Assembly (NCBI GenBank): GCA_944474755.1
Contig: OX104114.1
Location: 23,831,220-23,895,219, forward strand
DNA from: Limnoperna fortunei
Taxonomy: Eukaryota > Mollusca > Bivalvia > Mytilida > Modiolidae
Direction: 5' to 3'
Length of the DNA: 64,000 nt
Position numbers and translations under genes: made by a program. Positions 24,001-32,713 of the stretch are shown here, one piece after another. The notes beneath the pieces are model-generated. The model saw only the letters and a program-made list of their open reading frames with translations, was not told the origin of the DNA and did no database searches. Each line of letters opens with the position of its first letter. Within the stretch, counting starts at the first letter, position 1.

Positions 24001-24148
24001 CTTTTCAGTTATAATTGTATTTGTGAAGTGTGTTCGCAGTAAGAGGGCAACAAGGGGTACATACAGCCCCAGCAGACAGGAAATAACCGGTTCACGGGTG
24101 GAATTAGGTCAAGTTCTGAAACCACCTCCTGAGGAAAGACTTATATGA
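2856..24148 (+). CDS. crb: Crumbs homologue, EGF-only ectodomain (11 coding exons)
   Basis: Joined exons 2856-3062, 3448-3510, 5028-5175, 6387-6500, 9589-9711, 10392-10616, 20299-20415, 21008-21238, 21869-22011, 22875-22968 and 24009-24148 give 1605 nt, 534 residues plus TGA, with every phase matching. Seen: signal peptide (about residues 1-28), about 11 EGF-like modules (35-457), several with the calcium-binding D-x-D/N-E/D-C start, a transmembrane helix (about 472-494) and a 40-residue tail. The tail has [10 protein letters not shown] (501-510, the FERM/aPKC region of Crumbs) and ends PPPEERLI. Known for the family: Crumbs is an apical type I membrane protein. Its ERLI end binds PALS1/Stardust and Par6, and its FERM motif binds Yurt/Moesin-type proteins to set epithelial polarity. 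Odd: no laminin-G module, whereas fly Crumbs and CRB1/CRB2 have three. A cassette exon could hide in the 9.7-kb intron 6, but no long plus-strand frame there looks like laminin G. The tail makes Crumbs far likelier than Notch or fibropellin. Confidence 0.9.
3448..3510 (+). CDS. crb: crb exon 2: first half of EGF 2
   Basis: This 63-nt exon lies between a pyrimidine-rich TTTTTTTCAG acceptor and a GTAAGT donor, phase 0 at both ends. It encodes [13 protein letters not shown], cysteines 1-3 of an EGF module completed by the next exon. Confidence 0.85.
3628..3770. repeat. Imperfect palindrome (foldback) in crb intron 2
   Basis: Left arm TTGACTATGACATAGG ... GATTTCTTAACCAGAG and right arm ... TTGGTTTAGAAATCC ... 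TCATAGTCAGTAA pair around a short centre near 3705. Arms of about 60-65 bp with mismatches. Confidence 0.6.
4640..4810 (-). mobile_element. SINE copy without head, crb intron 2
   Basis: Reverse-oriented family body: CAGCAATTTTTCAGCTATAT, CCAGTTTTTATTGGGGAGGA and GAAAACTGGTAATTCTTGTC. The tRNA-like head is absent. Confidence 0.8.
5028..5175 (+). CDS. crb: crb exon 3: end of EGF 2, most of EGF 3
   Basis: Acceptor TTGAACAG, donor GTAAAG, phase 0 to 1. It supplies [15 protein letters not shown] for EGF 2 and five cysteines of EGF 3, breaking at the glycine between cysteines 5 and 6. Confidence 0.85.
6387..6500 (+). CDS. crb: crb exon 4: end of EGF 3, most of EGF 4
   Basis: Acceptor CTTGCAG, donor GTAAGT, phase 1-1. 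It begins FSGKNC and carries [15 protein letters not shown], a calcium-binding-type EGF start. The 43-bp minisatellite follows in the next intron. Confidence 0.87.
6846..8853. repeat. 43-bp minisatellite, about 46 copies, crb intron 4
   Basis: Unit GGCTGTGT(C/A)CTAGTTATCACC ATG(G/C)CAACAAAT(A/T)GT(G/A)CTTG(A/C)T recurs every 43 bp. Two unit types are seen, one with CATGGCAAC and one with CATGCCAAC. Blocks of units repeat at larger spacing (345 and 862 bp). 43 is not a multiple of three and no frame stays open, so it is non-coding. Confidence 0.95.
9589..9711 (+). CDS. crb: crb exon 5: end of EGF 4, most of EGF 5
   Basis: Acceptor TTTGTAG, donor GTAGGA, phase 1-1. It encodes [13 protein letters not shown] and ends [13 protein letters not shown] is a calcium-binding EGF start. 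Confidence 0.87.
9963..10205 (+). mobile_element. Full-length SINE, crb intron 5
   Basis: Has a tRNA-like head with A-box-like TGGCCCAGTGGTTAAGG and B-box-like GGTTCGAGTC, then the body ACTCCAATCTTAATTGACAA and CCCCCAATAAAAACTGGATA, ending CAGACAAACAAAAC. Internal RNA polymerase III promoter by homology to tRNA. Confidence 0.88.
10392..10616 (+). CDS. crb: crb exon 6: end of EGF 5, EGF 6, most of EGF 7
   Basis: Acceptor TCTTGCAG, donor GTAAGT, phase 1-1. EGF 6 starts DVNEC and is complete inside this exon. EGF 7 ([13 protein letters not shown]) lacks its last cysteine, which comes from exon 7. Confidence 0.88.
13843..13855. repeat. G homopolymer
   Basis: Thirteen consecutive G in an AT-rich intron; likely length-variable. 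Confidence 0.8.
15795..15967 (+). mobile_element. SINE copy without head, crb intron 6
   Basis: GACTCCAATCTTAATTGACA, GGTCGGGGGTTTTCTCCGGG and CCCCCAATAAAAACTGGACG, ending AACACCATCCAACAAACAAC. Looks young: it is close to the family consensus. Confidence 0.87.
16072..19260. repeat. 49-bp minisatellite, about 65 copies, crb intron 6
   Basis: Unit (G)TTGATGTTGATTGTC(AG/CA)AGCAT(G/A)TGAGTTGACCATCACATTAAGTACG repeats every 49 bp for 3.2 kb. Two main variants (GTCAGAGC and GTCCAAGC) partly alternate, and groups of units recur in order, showing amplification of multi-unit blocks. The last units degrade at about 19240-19260. No open frame runs through. Confidence 0.95.
20299..20415 (+). CDS. crb: crb exon 7: end of EGF 7, most of the irregular EGF 8
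   Basis: Acceptor TTTTTTTTCAG, donor GTATTT, phase 1-1, after a 9.7-kb intron. It encodes [14 protein letters not shown] and a longer-than-usual middle loop ([16 protein letters not shown]) before YTCHCKTG. The module is recognisable but irregular. Confidence 0.83.
21008..21238 (+). CDS. crb: crb exon 8: end of EGF 8, EGF 9, most of EGF 10
   Basis: Acceptor ATTTCAG, donor GTGAGA, phase 1-1. Two calcium-binding-type modules start DINEC and DIDDC; the first is complete in the exon. Confidence 0.9.
21869..22011 (+). CDS. crb: crb exon 9: end of EGF 10, EGF 11
   Basis: Acceptor GTTTTTAG, donor GTATGT, phase 1 to 0. It encodes the C-terminal membrane-proximal EGF (DIDEC ... YRGKTC). A 30-bp tandem array starts about 15 bp after the exon. 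Confidence 0.9.
22026..22427. repeat. 30-bp minisatellite, about 13 copies, crb intron 9
   Basis: Unit AGGTCAATATATTCTGTTAG + GGGGAAGTAT, period 30 bp, with GGAAGAAGTAAA and GGAGGAAGT variants. Begins about 15 bp after the exon 9 donor. Confidence 0.93.
22875..22968 (+). CDS. crb: crb exon 10: transmembrane segment
   Basis: Acceptor CTTGTTGTAG, donor GTATGT, phase 0 to 1. A short acidic stalk ([12 protein letters not shown]) precedes the hydrophobic run [18 protein letters not shown], which continues into exon 11. Confidence 0.9.
24009..24148 (+). CDS. crb: crb exon 11: cytoplasmic tail with FERM-binding motif and ERLI
   Basis: Acceptor CTTTTCAG, phase 1, ending at TGA 24146-24148. It completes the helix (VIIVFV), then [16 protein letters not shown], then [11 protein letters not shown] at the C-terminus. 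This pairing of motifs is diagnostic of Crumbs tails. Confidence 0.95.
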
Positions 24149-27100
24149 GAGTATTACATAGGATCTAATACACAATGTGAGATTACAAACAATTACTAAA
24201 TGGAATTATTTGAATATCTTCTGTCAATCAAAATCGTGTTGTACTGTATAAAATAAAGAGTAGGCAGCAATGCAAAAAATGTAGTTAAAGGAAAGGATGC
24301 TTCTTAGAAAACAATTGAAAGATGACTAAAGGTCATAAAAATATAGTGTAATGTTGGAGCATATATCCATATGTAAAAATACTTCCAATAAAACATACAG
24401 CTGACATGTGTGTTCATATCATAAGAAGAACTTAGAGAGCAGTGCCAAAATGTTGAGTAAAATTGGTGCCATTGACATGTGTTTGGGGAACACAATTAAC
24501 CTTAGTAAGATTTGTGATGCATTTTTTACTAAATACTTCATTTCCTGTATTTTGATGAGATGTTTTAGTGATAAAAATTAGATAAATTACTTAATAAAGG
24601 GAGGCAACTAAAAATTCACAGTAAACTCCCTTTGTAGGATTATGGAAAAAAACTCTTTGTTATGATAAATTGATGTGGTGAATACTTATAATTACTTACA
24701 TTTCACTTTTTCCAATTATGTAAATGTTTATGTTGATATATGTGAATGTACGCCAGAATTTGTTTAGCTTTGTATTGCCTAAGAAAGTAAATATTCTTGA
24801 AGGCCAGCAGTTGTGACTTTAGTCAATTGAATTTTGCTAGAAAAGTTTGATAATAAATGTGTATCATATAACATAACATAAATAGGCAGATAAATTGCCC
24901 AAGCCTGAGAATTTTGTCTATTTTTAGTTACACATGTATAAAGGTATGGGTGTTTTATTTTGTCAGTATCTTGCTAAACAAATTTCCAGTTTAGCCTTAT
25001 TGATAGACCTAACACAGATAATCTTGTAAAAAATATTCATCTTTATAAGGCCCTATTACATTTATTAACAAAAGGCATTCTGTTTGTCACATGAACAAAT
25101 AATTTTGTCATCTGTTGGAAATGTCAATTGTCATCTGAGTTGTATATACATGTAAATGTAAATATTTATTTCAGTGAGTTAACTTAAAGTGCTAGTCAGG
25201 TCATATCAAGTACATGTGTAAATATCATGTCAAATAAAAGTCATGTTCTATTGGCCGATAGTCATAAACAATGTAATTATTTTAAATATTGGAAAGTCAT
25301 ATTCAGTATTATGTTAAAAACTGGGTTTTCTATTTTACATGTAATTTAGTACTTAACAAAATTGTTTCTTTTAGACGGACACATTTTCTTAAAACATCCT
25401 AGCATACCAAATTATGCCTTACATTTGTCCATTTTGAGAGATGAAATATACATGCAAATACACATTATGTTCCTTTATAAATTATTTCATTAAAGCACTG
25501 GGTAGGGGAGGTAATCCAGACCTTGAATTAGTATTTGGTATTGGGAGAATTCCTTTATTCAGAGGTTCCACCTTATACTGTTTGATATTTCTGTGAAGCA
25601 AACTTAACATGCCCTAAGATATGACTACCTTTTTAAGTAATCTAATATTTAATTCCATCATTCAATTATTTATAATTTTCTTTTCGTTGTTTTTGAGTTT
25701 TTACTAAATCATTCAATAATATATTAATACATGTGATGTATATGTCATTTGTTATCAAAGATTTTGACCAGAATTATTGTTTTTAATTCTTCACAGACTT
25801 TGCCATGAATAATCAATGTTGGCATCACAGAACATGGTGTGTTTTTGTAAATACAATTTACTGTTACATCAGAATTGAAATCTCCACAAGACCTAAATGT
25901 AAATGTATGTACATATGTAAAAATGTAAACAAAAAACAGAATTTGTAGGATTCCTACATAGAATTATTGGTCATTGATTAAATCAATGTGCAATTTTGTA
26001 ATATAGCTATATTTTATATTAAAATTGTTCTTATTTTCTCATTTTTATAACAATAAATTTACCCTGTATATATTATTTTGTTCTGGAACTGGGAAGAAGG
26101 GGGGGGGGGGCGGAATAATGTCATTTATGGTGAAAATTCTGAATGGACTAATGTGAAAATAAGAACAATTATGATTGATTTATCTGGTATTATATTACCA
26201 AACATTCCTCATCAGATGGTTGTGCATTGTAAATAGATTTTATTATATAAACATATCATGTGTAAAGTATTCCATCCATTGTCCATTATTTTTTAGTCCA
26301 TAATATAATTAAGTTGGATGTTCTTATATAAATATTGTTTATTTGTTATGGTTTTTTTTCAGAAGATTCAAGTTTTACTAGCTTAAATGGTTGTGTTTAC
26401 CCAACTTGATTTATAATTATTGGAGATGCATATTTGCCATTTATCCTGTATTTATTGTCAAGTTGCAAATCAATTAGTGATCCCTTTCACTTTTTCATTG
26501 ATTAATATCTAGTTAACTTTTTATGTGTTGGGTGTCTGAAACAAGAATAGATATTTGGCAGCCTGCATTTTACATTGGAAAAAAATGTCCCATTACACTG
26601 GAATACTGTTAAATTTTACAAATAATAGTTTTGACAATTTCAGATAATTTTTTTTTGTATTTTGAGATGAACAGCAATTATGCCAGGATAATAGCTTAAC
26701 ATTATTTTATTAAATGAATAGAAATTGCTTATTGAGACTCCCAGAATGTGTAATTAATGATAGCTAAGAGTTAAGAAATATGAAAATTAAATCTTCAAAA
26801 CTTTATTTAAAAAATCTTTAACATCTTTCCAAAAATAAATAAAACTTTCTTGTTTTAGTTGGTTGTCTTATTTTATTATCTTATATCAATGGGTTATGTC
26901 TTTTAAATAGTTTTTGTTTATTTATAATGTTTGAGATTTTTCTACATATTTATCAAAACAAATTGAGTTGTATAGTTATACATGTACATTTATTACGTAC
27001 TTGCATGCAAGATTTTTTTCTCGAGTTATGTTGCTACGCAATATCTGTATTTCAATTTTTTTTCCAATAATATCAATAAAGTAAGAAAACAGAAAAGAAA

Positions 27101-27778
27101 AATTCATTTCTTGGACAAAATTCTATTCATATAGTATTTTTCATCAAAAAAGAGACTTTTTCATCTAATGAAAGTTTTGAAAAAATGAAATTCTCATTCA
27201 TCAAAAAGTCAGTAGCTGCTAAATGGAAAAAAGATTACACTTTTTATTACAAATCTAAGCAGAACACAATTCTTCTTTAGTTGTGTTGGTCAGTATTACC
27301 AAGCAGGCACATGATTTTTGTCCGTTTTATTCTGTGTCTTTTTAATGTGATAATAATGTAGCGGTAGCTTAGCAGAAAATGTACAGTTTAGCAGGTTTTT
27401 CATTTTTGGTTCTTTGTTTATAAATATTTACATGTCCATTACATATCTATAAATTTTCACATCTCAAAAAACTACTATGCATTTATTATATACAGAAATA
27501 TTCCAAGATGTGAATTAGTTTGAAAAAATGTAGAATTCGTGAAAATTACTTAAATTTTGTGTCTTGCATTATTAATTTTTTCAAATGAATATGCAATACT
27601 TTCATTTGTCATATTGAATTGCCATTTAAATCATATATACAGAATATTGTTATTTTTGTACTGCTATTAACCAAATGACCTAGTCATTAAAATAAAATGA
27701 TATTCCAAGAAAATTGTCTTGAAAATACTGAAAACAGCTGAAAATGTGGTCTGTTTAACTATATTAAGACTCAAGATT
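24149..27778. other. crb 3' UTR and downstream flank
   Basis: AT-rich with no gene recognised. Possible poly(A) signals on the plus strand include AATAAA at about 24251, 24594 and 26052; the true end is unknown. A G-run sits at 26099-26110. Confidence 0.5.
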
Positions 27779-28330
27779 TTATTTACACTCAGACAGTTTA
27801 CACTGTAATAAGGGGCAGGCAAGCATACAACATATACACATCAAGATGACAAAATAGTTGAAAAGGGAGTAACAGTTCAAAAGGACATAATACATAATAA
27901 ATAAACACATCAATGCACCTAACATAATTCTTTTCAACACTTTAAATAAATAAATGAGGTCAGGAAAAAAGAAAAATCCATATATAATTATACAACTGGA
28001 ATTTAACAACAGAAAAGCAGATTCTTAGAAATATTTCACCGTGTTCTTAATGGAAAATGACAGGTTACCCAGTACTTCAACATTACAATGTTTTAAAAAT
28101 GCTTGCAACATTTCATATGTTGGGTACTTGACATCATATTCAAGAATATACAATTTTCTCAACTCCAATATATTTTCATTCTGACAAATAAACAAATGAT
28201 GAAATTCATCCCCTATATGACCATTTTCACACATGTTGCAAAGCCTGCGTTCTCTTGGAATTTTAGTCCATCTCCCAACTGCAACTGGAAATCTTAAATT
28301 GGAGCATCTATCTACATGTATATCACTGCT
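27779..28330 (-). mobile_element. 5'-truncated non-LTR retrotransposon (LINE) 3' end
   Basis: Minus-strand remnant: the last about 100 codons of a LINE reverse-transcriptase ORF (28330-28025), then a 3' UTR-like stretch ending in GTGTAAATAAAATC at about 27780. Clade not assigned. Confidence 0.65.
28025..28330 (-). pseudogene. LINE ORF2 C-terminal fragment
   Basis: Open from 28330 after an in-frame TGA. Reads SNLRFPVAVGRWTKIPRERR, then LCNMCENGHIGDEFHHLFIC, a Cys-rich C-terminal motif (C-x2-C ... GDEFHxLFxC) typical of non-LTR retrotransposon ORF2 ends in molluscs and cnidarians. It ends normally at TAG/TAA near 28025. The endonuclease and polymerase parts are missing, so it is dead. Family recognition is by eye. 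Confidence 0.7.
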
Positions 28331-28902
28331 TCAGCTTTTACTGGGGACAAAGACAAAGTACCAAGGGAGATAACAGTTCAAAGAATGAGAATTATGGTGA
28401 CATACCTGTGATCTGTAGTCAATATGACTGACCACACAGCCACTGTGGCACTATAGTCCATTTAACCCATTCAAATCCACCGGTATTGTTCAGCTCGTTA
28501 AAATAATTTCCAGATGGGATCACTTGAAGACCTTTAAACTTAACACTTGTTGATTGTTCAATACATTGTTCAACATTAAGACAAATGAGCAACTAAAACA
28601 TGTCTGTTTATCACAAAGTTTGTTGTTAATGTCTAACCTGTGATGAACATCCCTAAAAACAAGTCATGTATGCCGGTTTCTGGCAGTCAAAGCATACACA
28701 CTCAACAAATTTGCTCTATATCTTTGTAGCTTAAGCTATAGGTCCATCACCTTTGGTTCAATGGTAGATTATGACAAGTGCTTGATGTTTACTCAAATAA
28801 ATTATTTAATGACCAAGTTAAAGTTTTTGGATCAAGTCAGTACTTCAGTAATGATGATGATAGTAGATGTATAGGTTGTTTGTTAATTAGTACATGACAT
28901 TC

Positions 28903-29036
28903 TGGCAGGTTTCTACCGAAGGTCTGATGTTTTCTCCGGATACTCAGGCTTCCTCCCCAATAATGAAAACTGGACGCCATGATACAGCAGAAAAATTGCC
29001 GAAATAAGTACTAAACATTAATCAAGCAAACAAAAC
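28903..29036 (+). mobile_element. SINE copy without head
   Basis: CTACCGAAGGTCTGATGTTT, GGCTTCCTCCCCAATAATG and AACTGGACGCCATGATACAG, ending AATCAAGCAAACAAAAC. Diverged body only. Confidence 0.8.
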
Positions 29037-29229
29037 AAACATTACGGCAGGTGTCACCTGACTCCGACTTCAGTTTCTTGTTTAGTGTTTGGGTTAGGTC
29101 AGTTCCACAGTAACCATGCATGGTAGGGTGGCAATAGTTGGTATATAGGTTGCTGATAGTATTAATAATCTGTACTCATATTGACCTAAATGTTCAGCGA
29201 CTTACATTAAAGTTTTTGGATTGAGTCAG

Positions 29230-29478
29230 TAGGGGCCTCGGTGGCCGAGTGGTTAAGGTAGTTCGTCTATTGATCATGTGGTCTGTCAACACTAAGGTTG
29301 TGGGTTCGCTTACCACGGGTAGTATGTACTAGACTCCAATCTTAATTGACAAGGATTGCCAGTTTTCTTACCAAAAGTCAGGGGTTTTCTCTGGATTCCT
29401 CCCCCCAATAAAAAACTGGAAGCCATGATATAGCTAAAAAATTGCTGAAAGTGGCATTACACAACAAAACAAAGAAAC
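29230..29478 (+). mobile_element. Full-length SINE
   Basis: Head GGCCTCGGTGGCCGAGTGGT with TAAGGTAG and B-box-like GTGGGTTCGC, body AGACTCCAATCTTAATTGAC, tail ACAACAAAACAAAGAAAC. The best-preserved tRNA-like head in the window, resembling a tRNA with a long variable arm (Ser/Leu type). Confidence 0.88.
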
Positions 29479-29994
29479 AAAAAATGAATGCCTTCAGTCT
29501 TTTTCTAAAACACTAATTCATTTTGGTGATACAGAAAATGCTTGCAGAGGGAATGCTTTTAACTTAATACTACTTATAATTAAACATTACATATACACTC
29601 AAAGATGTCTAAAAAAAGTCTATCTTTATGTGTATTCAAAACTAAACTTAAAGACATGTATCAAACTGAAAAGATGATATCAGTGAAAAAACAAATATTC
29701 AATGAATTTCAATCAAATTGGATGAAATTTGAGGTGTTGTTTACCGATATTTAGGCCTATCTATCACCATAAGTTATAGTTCTCAATATTTAAATAAAAA
29801 TCTCATTGTCACTTGAAATTAATTATACCGACTTTATTGTACTCTAAATTCACTTTTGCAAAGTAAAATCAAATCACTGTATGTACCACCAGGACATCCA
29901 CCCCCACCCTTCCCAAGCCAGACATCAAGCAAGTACTTCATCTCTTGCCTATTTTTTTGAAGAGACATTGTAAGCACTACAGGTAATCTTGTTT

Positions 29995-30140
29995 TTGTTT
30001 GTTTCTTTTTCTTTTAAATCTCTTCTTTCTCTACATCTATTTCTCTCTCTCCCTACATATATATATGTGTACACTGTTTATATGTCATGTTGTGCTATAC
30101 CATTTCTGTGTAACTCTGTATGTAAAAATTAAAAAAAAGA
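29995..30140 (+). mobile_element. Possible retrotransposon 3' tail
   Basis: Pyrimidine-rich lead (TTTGTTTGTTTCTTTTTCTT), (TA)n, then TGTAAAAATTAAAAAAAAG. This layout resembles LINE 3' ends but no coding part is left. Confidence 0.3.
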
Positions 30141-30580
30141 ATGCCTTCATAAAAATTTCTAAATTTCATGAAGCTTTCATGGAATATATATGTTGTTGCA
30201 ATAGAATGCTCCTTTTTCATTTGTTACCTAGAATTTTTTACATTTCGTTGTTTTAGAGTACCGGTAATAGGACTTTAATTGTCAAATTTTCAGTAATATG
30301 TAGATTGTTTTGCTTTAATTTTTATATAGATATTGTGATCCATGAAAGTAAACTCCCTATTAACTGTAATTAAAATTTTATCATTTTAAAGATGTGGAAC
30401 TTCAATTATTATTTCGAGTTTTGTAAATGTTGATGTTCTTCTTTGCACGATTCTACCATAGAAATGGTTCTTGGTGGTGACAAGTGTATCTAAATGTTCT
30501 TATAGCAATACTGTTTATTTAGCTGTATTGCAACGAGACCATGTATAAAAAGTGTGGACTGTGAGCTAATGCTCACTTGT

Positions 30581-30978
30581 GATACCCCGCTTTCCCCAAA
30601 ATTTTACATGTATGTGTAAAAATCTAAGTATTTGGTAAACAGGAAGTAGATAAACAAGGAGCACTAAATCGCTTTACACCATATGGGACTATAGGTTAAA
30701 GCAATATGCAAAATATCAGGCTTCTGCAACCTATAGTTGCTTAGAAAACTGCGACGGAAATTTTGCAAGTATGTCAACTATGTGTAAAAATCGATGATCA
30801 AGGTTCATGAAATCGCTATACACCATATAATAGCACCATAGGATAAACCAATATACAAAATATCAGGCTTCTGCATGCTATAGTTGCTTAGAAAACTGCA
30901 ACAGAAACTTTTGTTACGGACGGACGGACAGACAAGGGTAAAACAGTATACCCCCCTCTTCTTCAAAGCCGGGGTATA
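30581..30978. mobile_element. Short terminal-inverted-repeat element with internal duplication
   Basis: Ends GATACCCCGCTTT and AAAGCCGGGGTAT are inverted copies. Inside, a block with CAAAATATCAGGCTTCTGCA and TATAGTTGCTTAGAAAACTG occurs twice about 140 bp apart, then a GACGGACGGACAGAC stretch. Matches the general look of abundant molluscan MITEs. No frame. Confidence 0.6.
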
Positions 30979-31597
30979 ATGAATGGCTTTATACACCTGC
31001 TATGTACTAGACAAACACACTGCAGAATCAGCCACCACTGTACCCACATGATACAAACTCCATTCATTGCATTATCTCCGGACTGCTGCTGCCTTAGTGA
31101 CAAAGAAGAACAAATAGTCTACCTAATGGTACGTCAACATTTTTTGTATATAAATCTCAAGGGCACGGTGTTGGTACGAAAGCATCCCCACCACAGTATA
31201 AACAGATCACCATAAAAGCTCCTGACCCTAAGTACTTGATTGATTTAAATTTAATGCCTAGAAATCTGCATAACAGACTGGGATAGATCAATTAGCTGGA
31301 ATTGAGATTTCCACTGGAGATCATTTAATAACTAAAAGAGTTAGAAATGTTTCAGTGACTTGGCCTTCTTGTAAAATGCTTTGTTACAATTAATTGTCAT
31401 TGAACAGAACTTGTAGCAATTTATAAGACAGAATTTTGGATTTTAGCATTTCTATCCAATGTATGACAAAACACACGACCCCAAAGGCCCTATATAAGTT
31501 TTACCCTGTAGGGGTGAAAAAAGAGTGAAAAGGGCTTAAAATAAATCTTACAGATTTGGATGTAAGTAATTAAGAAATAATTTTAACTGAAAAAGAT

Positions 31598-31733
31598 TGT
31601 CACGTTTCCTACTGAAGGTCCGGGGTTTTCTCCGAGTACTCTGGCTTCCTCCCCCAATAAAACCTGGACGCCAAAATATAGCTGAAAATAGCTGAAAGTG
31701 GCATTAAACATCATTGAAACAAACAAACAAACA
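31598..31733 (+). mobile_element. SINE copy without head
   Basis: CCTACTGAAGGTCCGGGGTT, CTCCCCCAATAAAACCTGGA and ATATAGCTGAAAATAGCTG, tail AAACAAACAAACAAAC. Confidence 0.85.
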
Positions 31734-32614
31734 ATCAATAACAAATAACAACAAAAAAACATTATATACACGTCACATCATTTATATGGAATAGACAATA
31801 ACATTGTTCAACGTATAAAACAGATAAAAATATAGTAGACAATAATTTTATCAAAACTACATTGACACTTATTTATATATATCATAAAACACTACATAAC
31901 CCCACATGGGAGATAAAATATTTATGAAAATTATCTTAGGTACACATATAAAATATAGCTTTGTTCAATAAAACATACAAGCATGCTAAAAAATTTTAAT
32001 TCAAGCACCGTCGGTAGCAATGTCAGTATAAATTGTAAATAAATATGTGACTGGATCAATAATTACTCACTTGGGTACCAGTTCAATAATAAGTTTTATT
32101 TTCTACCCAGCAGCTGATCAAGCAATAACTGACATTGAACTGACATAGCTACCAGCAGGCAGTGACTGACATTTTTGGAGAATATTTATCCATTGGCAGA
32201 TTTTTAAAAGGAAAGTAAGTGTAAAACAACTATTGTCCCCCATAAAACTAATTAAATTCTACATTCTACATTAATTTAAGTAATTATGGCCAGTAAGGTT
32301 CAGCCATGCATTTTAAATGGTTAAAGGTAAGCTTGTGTCCCCTAATGAAGCAGGCACCCATTGTATATCAATAAATATAGACATATGCACTAACTCCATC
32401 ACCCTTAGGTCTCCTAAAAGTATCTGGCAAACTGCCCCTTCTTTCCCTTTTAGAGACCCTAACTGGAGCAAGCCCACTTTTCAAAAGGACTGGATCTGTA
32501 ACTGCTAAAGCTACATGTATGTCACTGCCCTGTTGAGCACCTGGAGTATATTCTAAGGGATTTTTTAAAATAACATGCAAACACTTACAAACTAAAAAAA
32601 ATTAAAACAAGAAA

Positions 32615-32713
32615 TTACATATTGTTATTTAACAGTCGATCAAGTTCTTTTTCATCTTCTATTTCTAAATTATCAGCGTCATCTTCTTCCGTGTCACTTC
32701 TAGCATCTTCAAG
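32615..32713 (-). CDS. CERS: CERS exon 10: acidic C-terminal tail
   Basis: TTTTTCAG acceptor; LEDARSDTEEDD continues as an acidic tail and ends LLNNNM at TAA 32617-32615. D-x-R-S-D-x-E is the conserved phosphorylated tail motif of animal ceramide synthases. Confidence 0.9.
   Translation of the reverse strand, partial: LEDARSDTEEDDADNLEIEDEKELDRLLNNNM

Noticed and set aside
2856..24148. Notch, fibropellin or Delta identity for the EGF gene
   Set aside because: No LNR, ankyrin, DSL or avidin-like modules, and the tail is Crumbs-specific.
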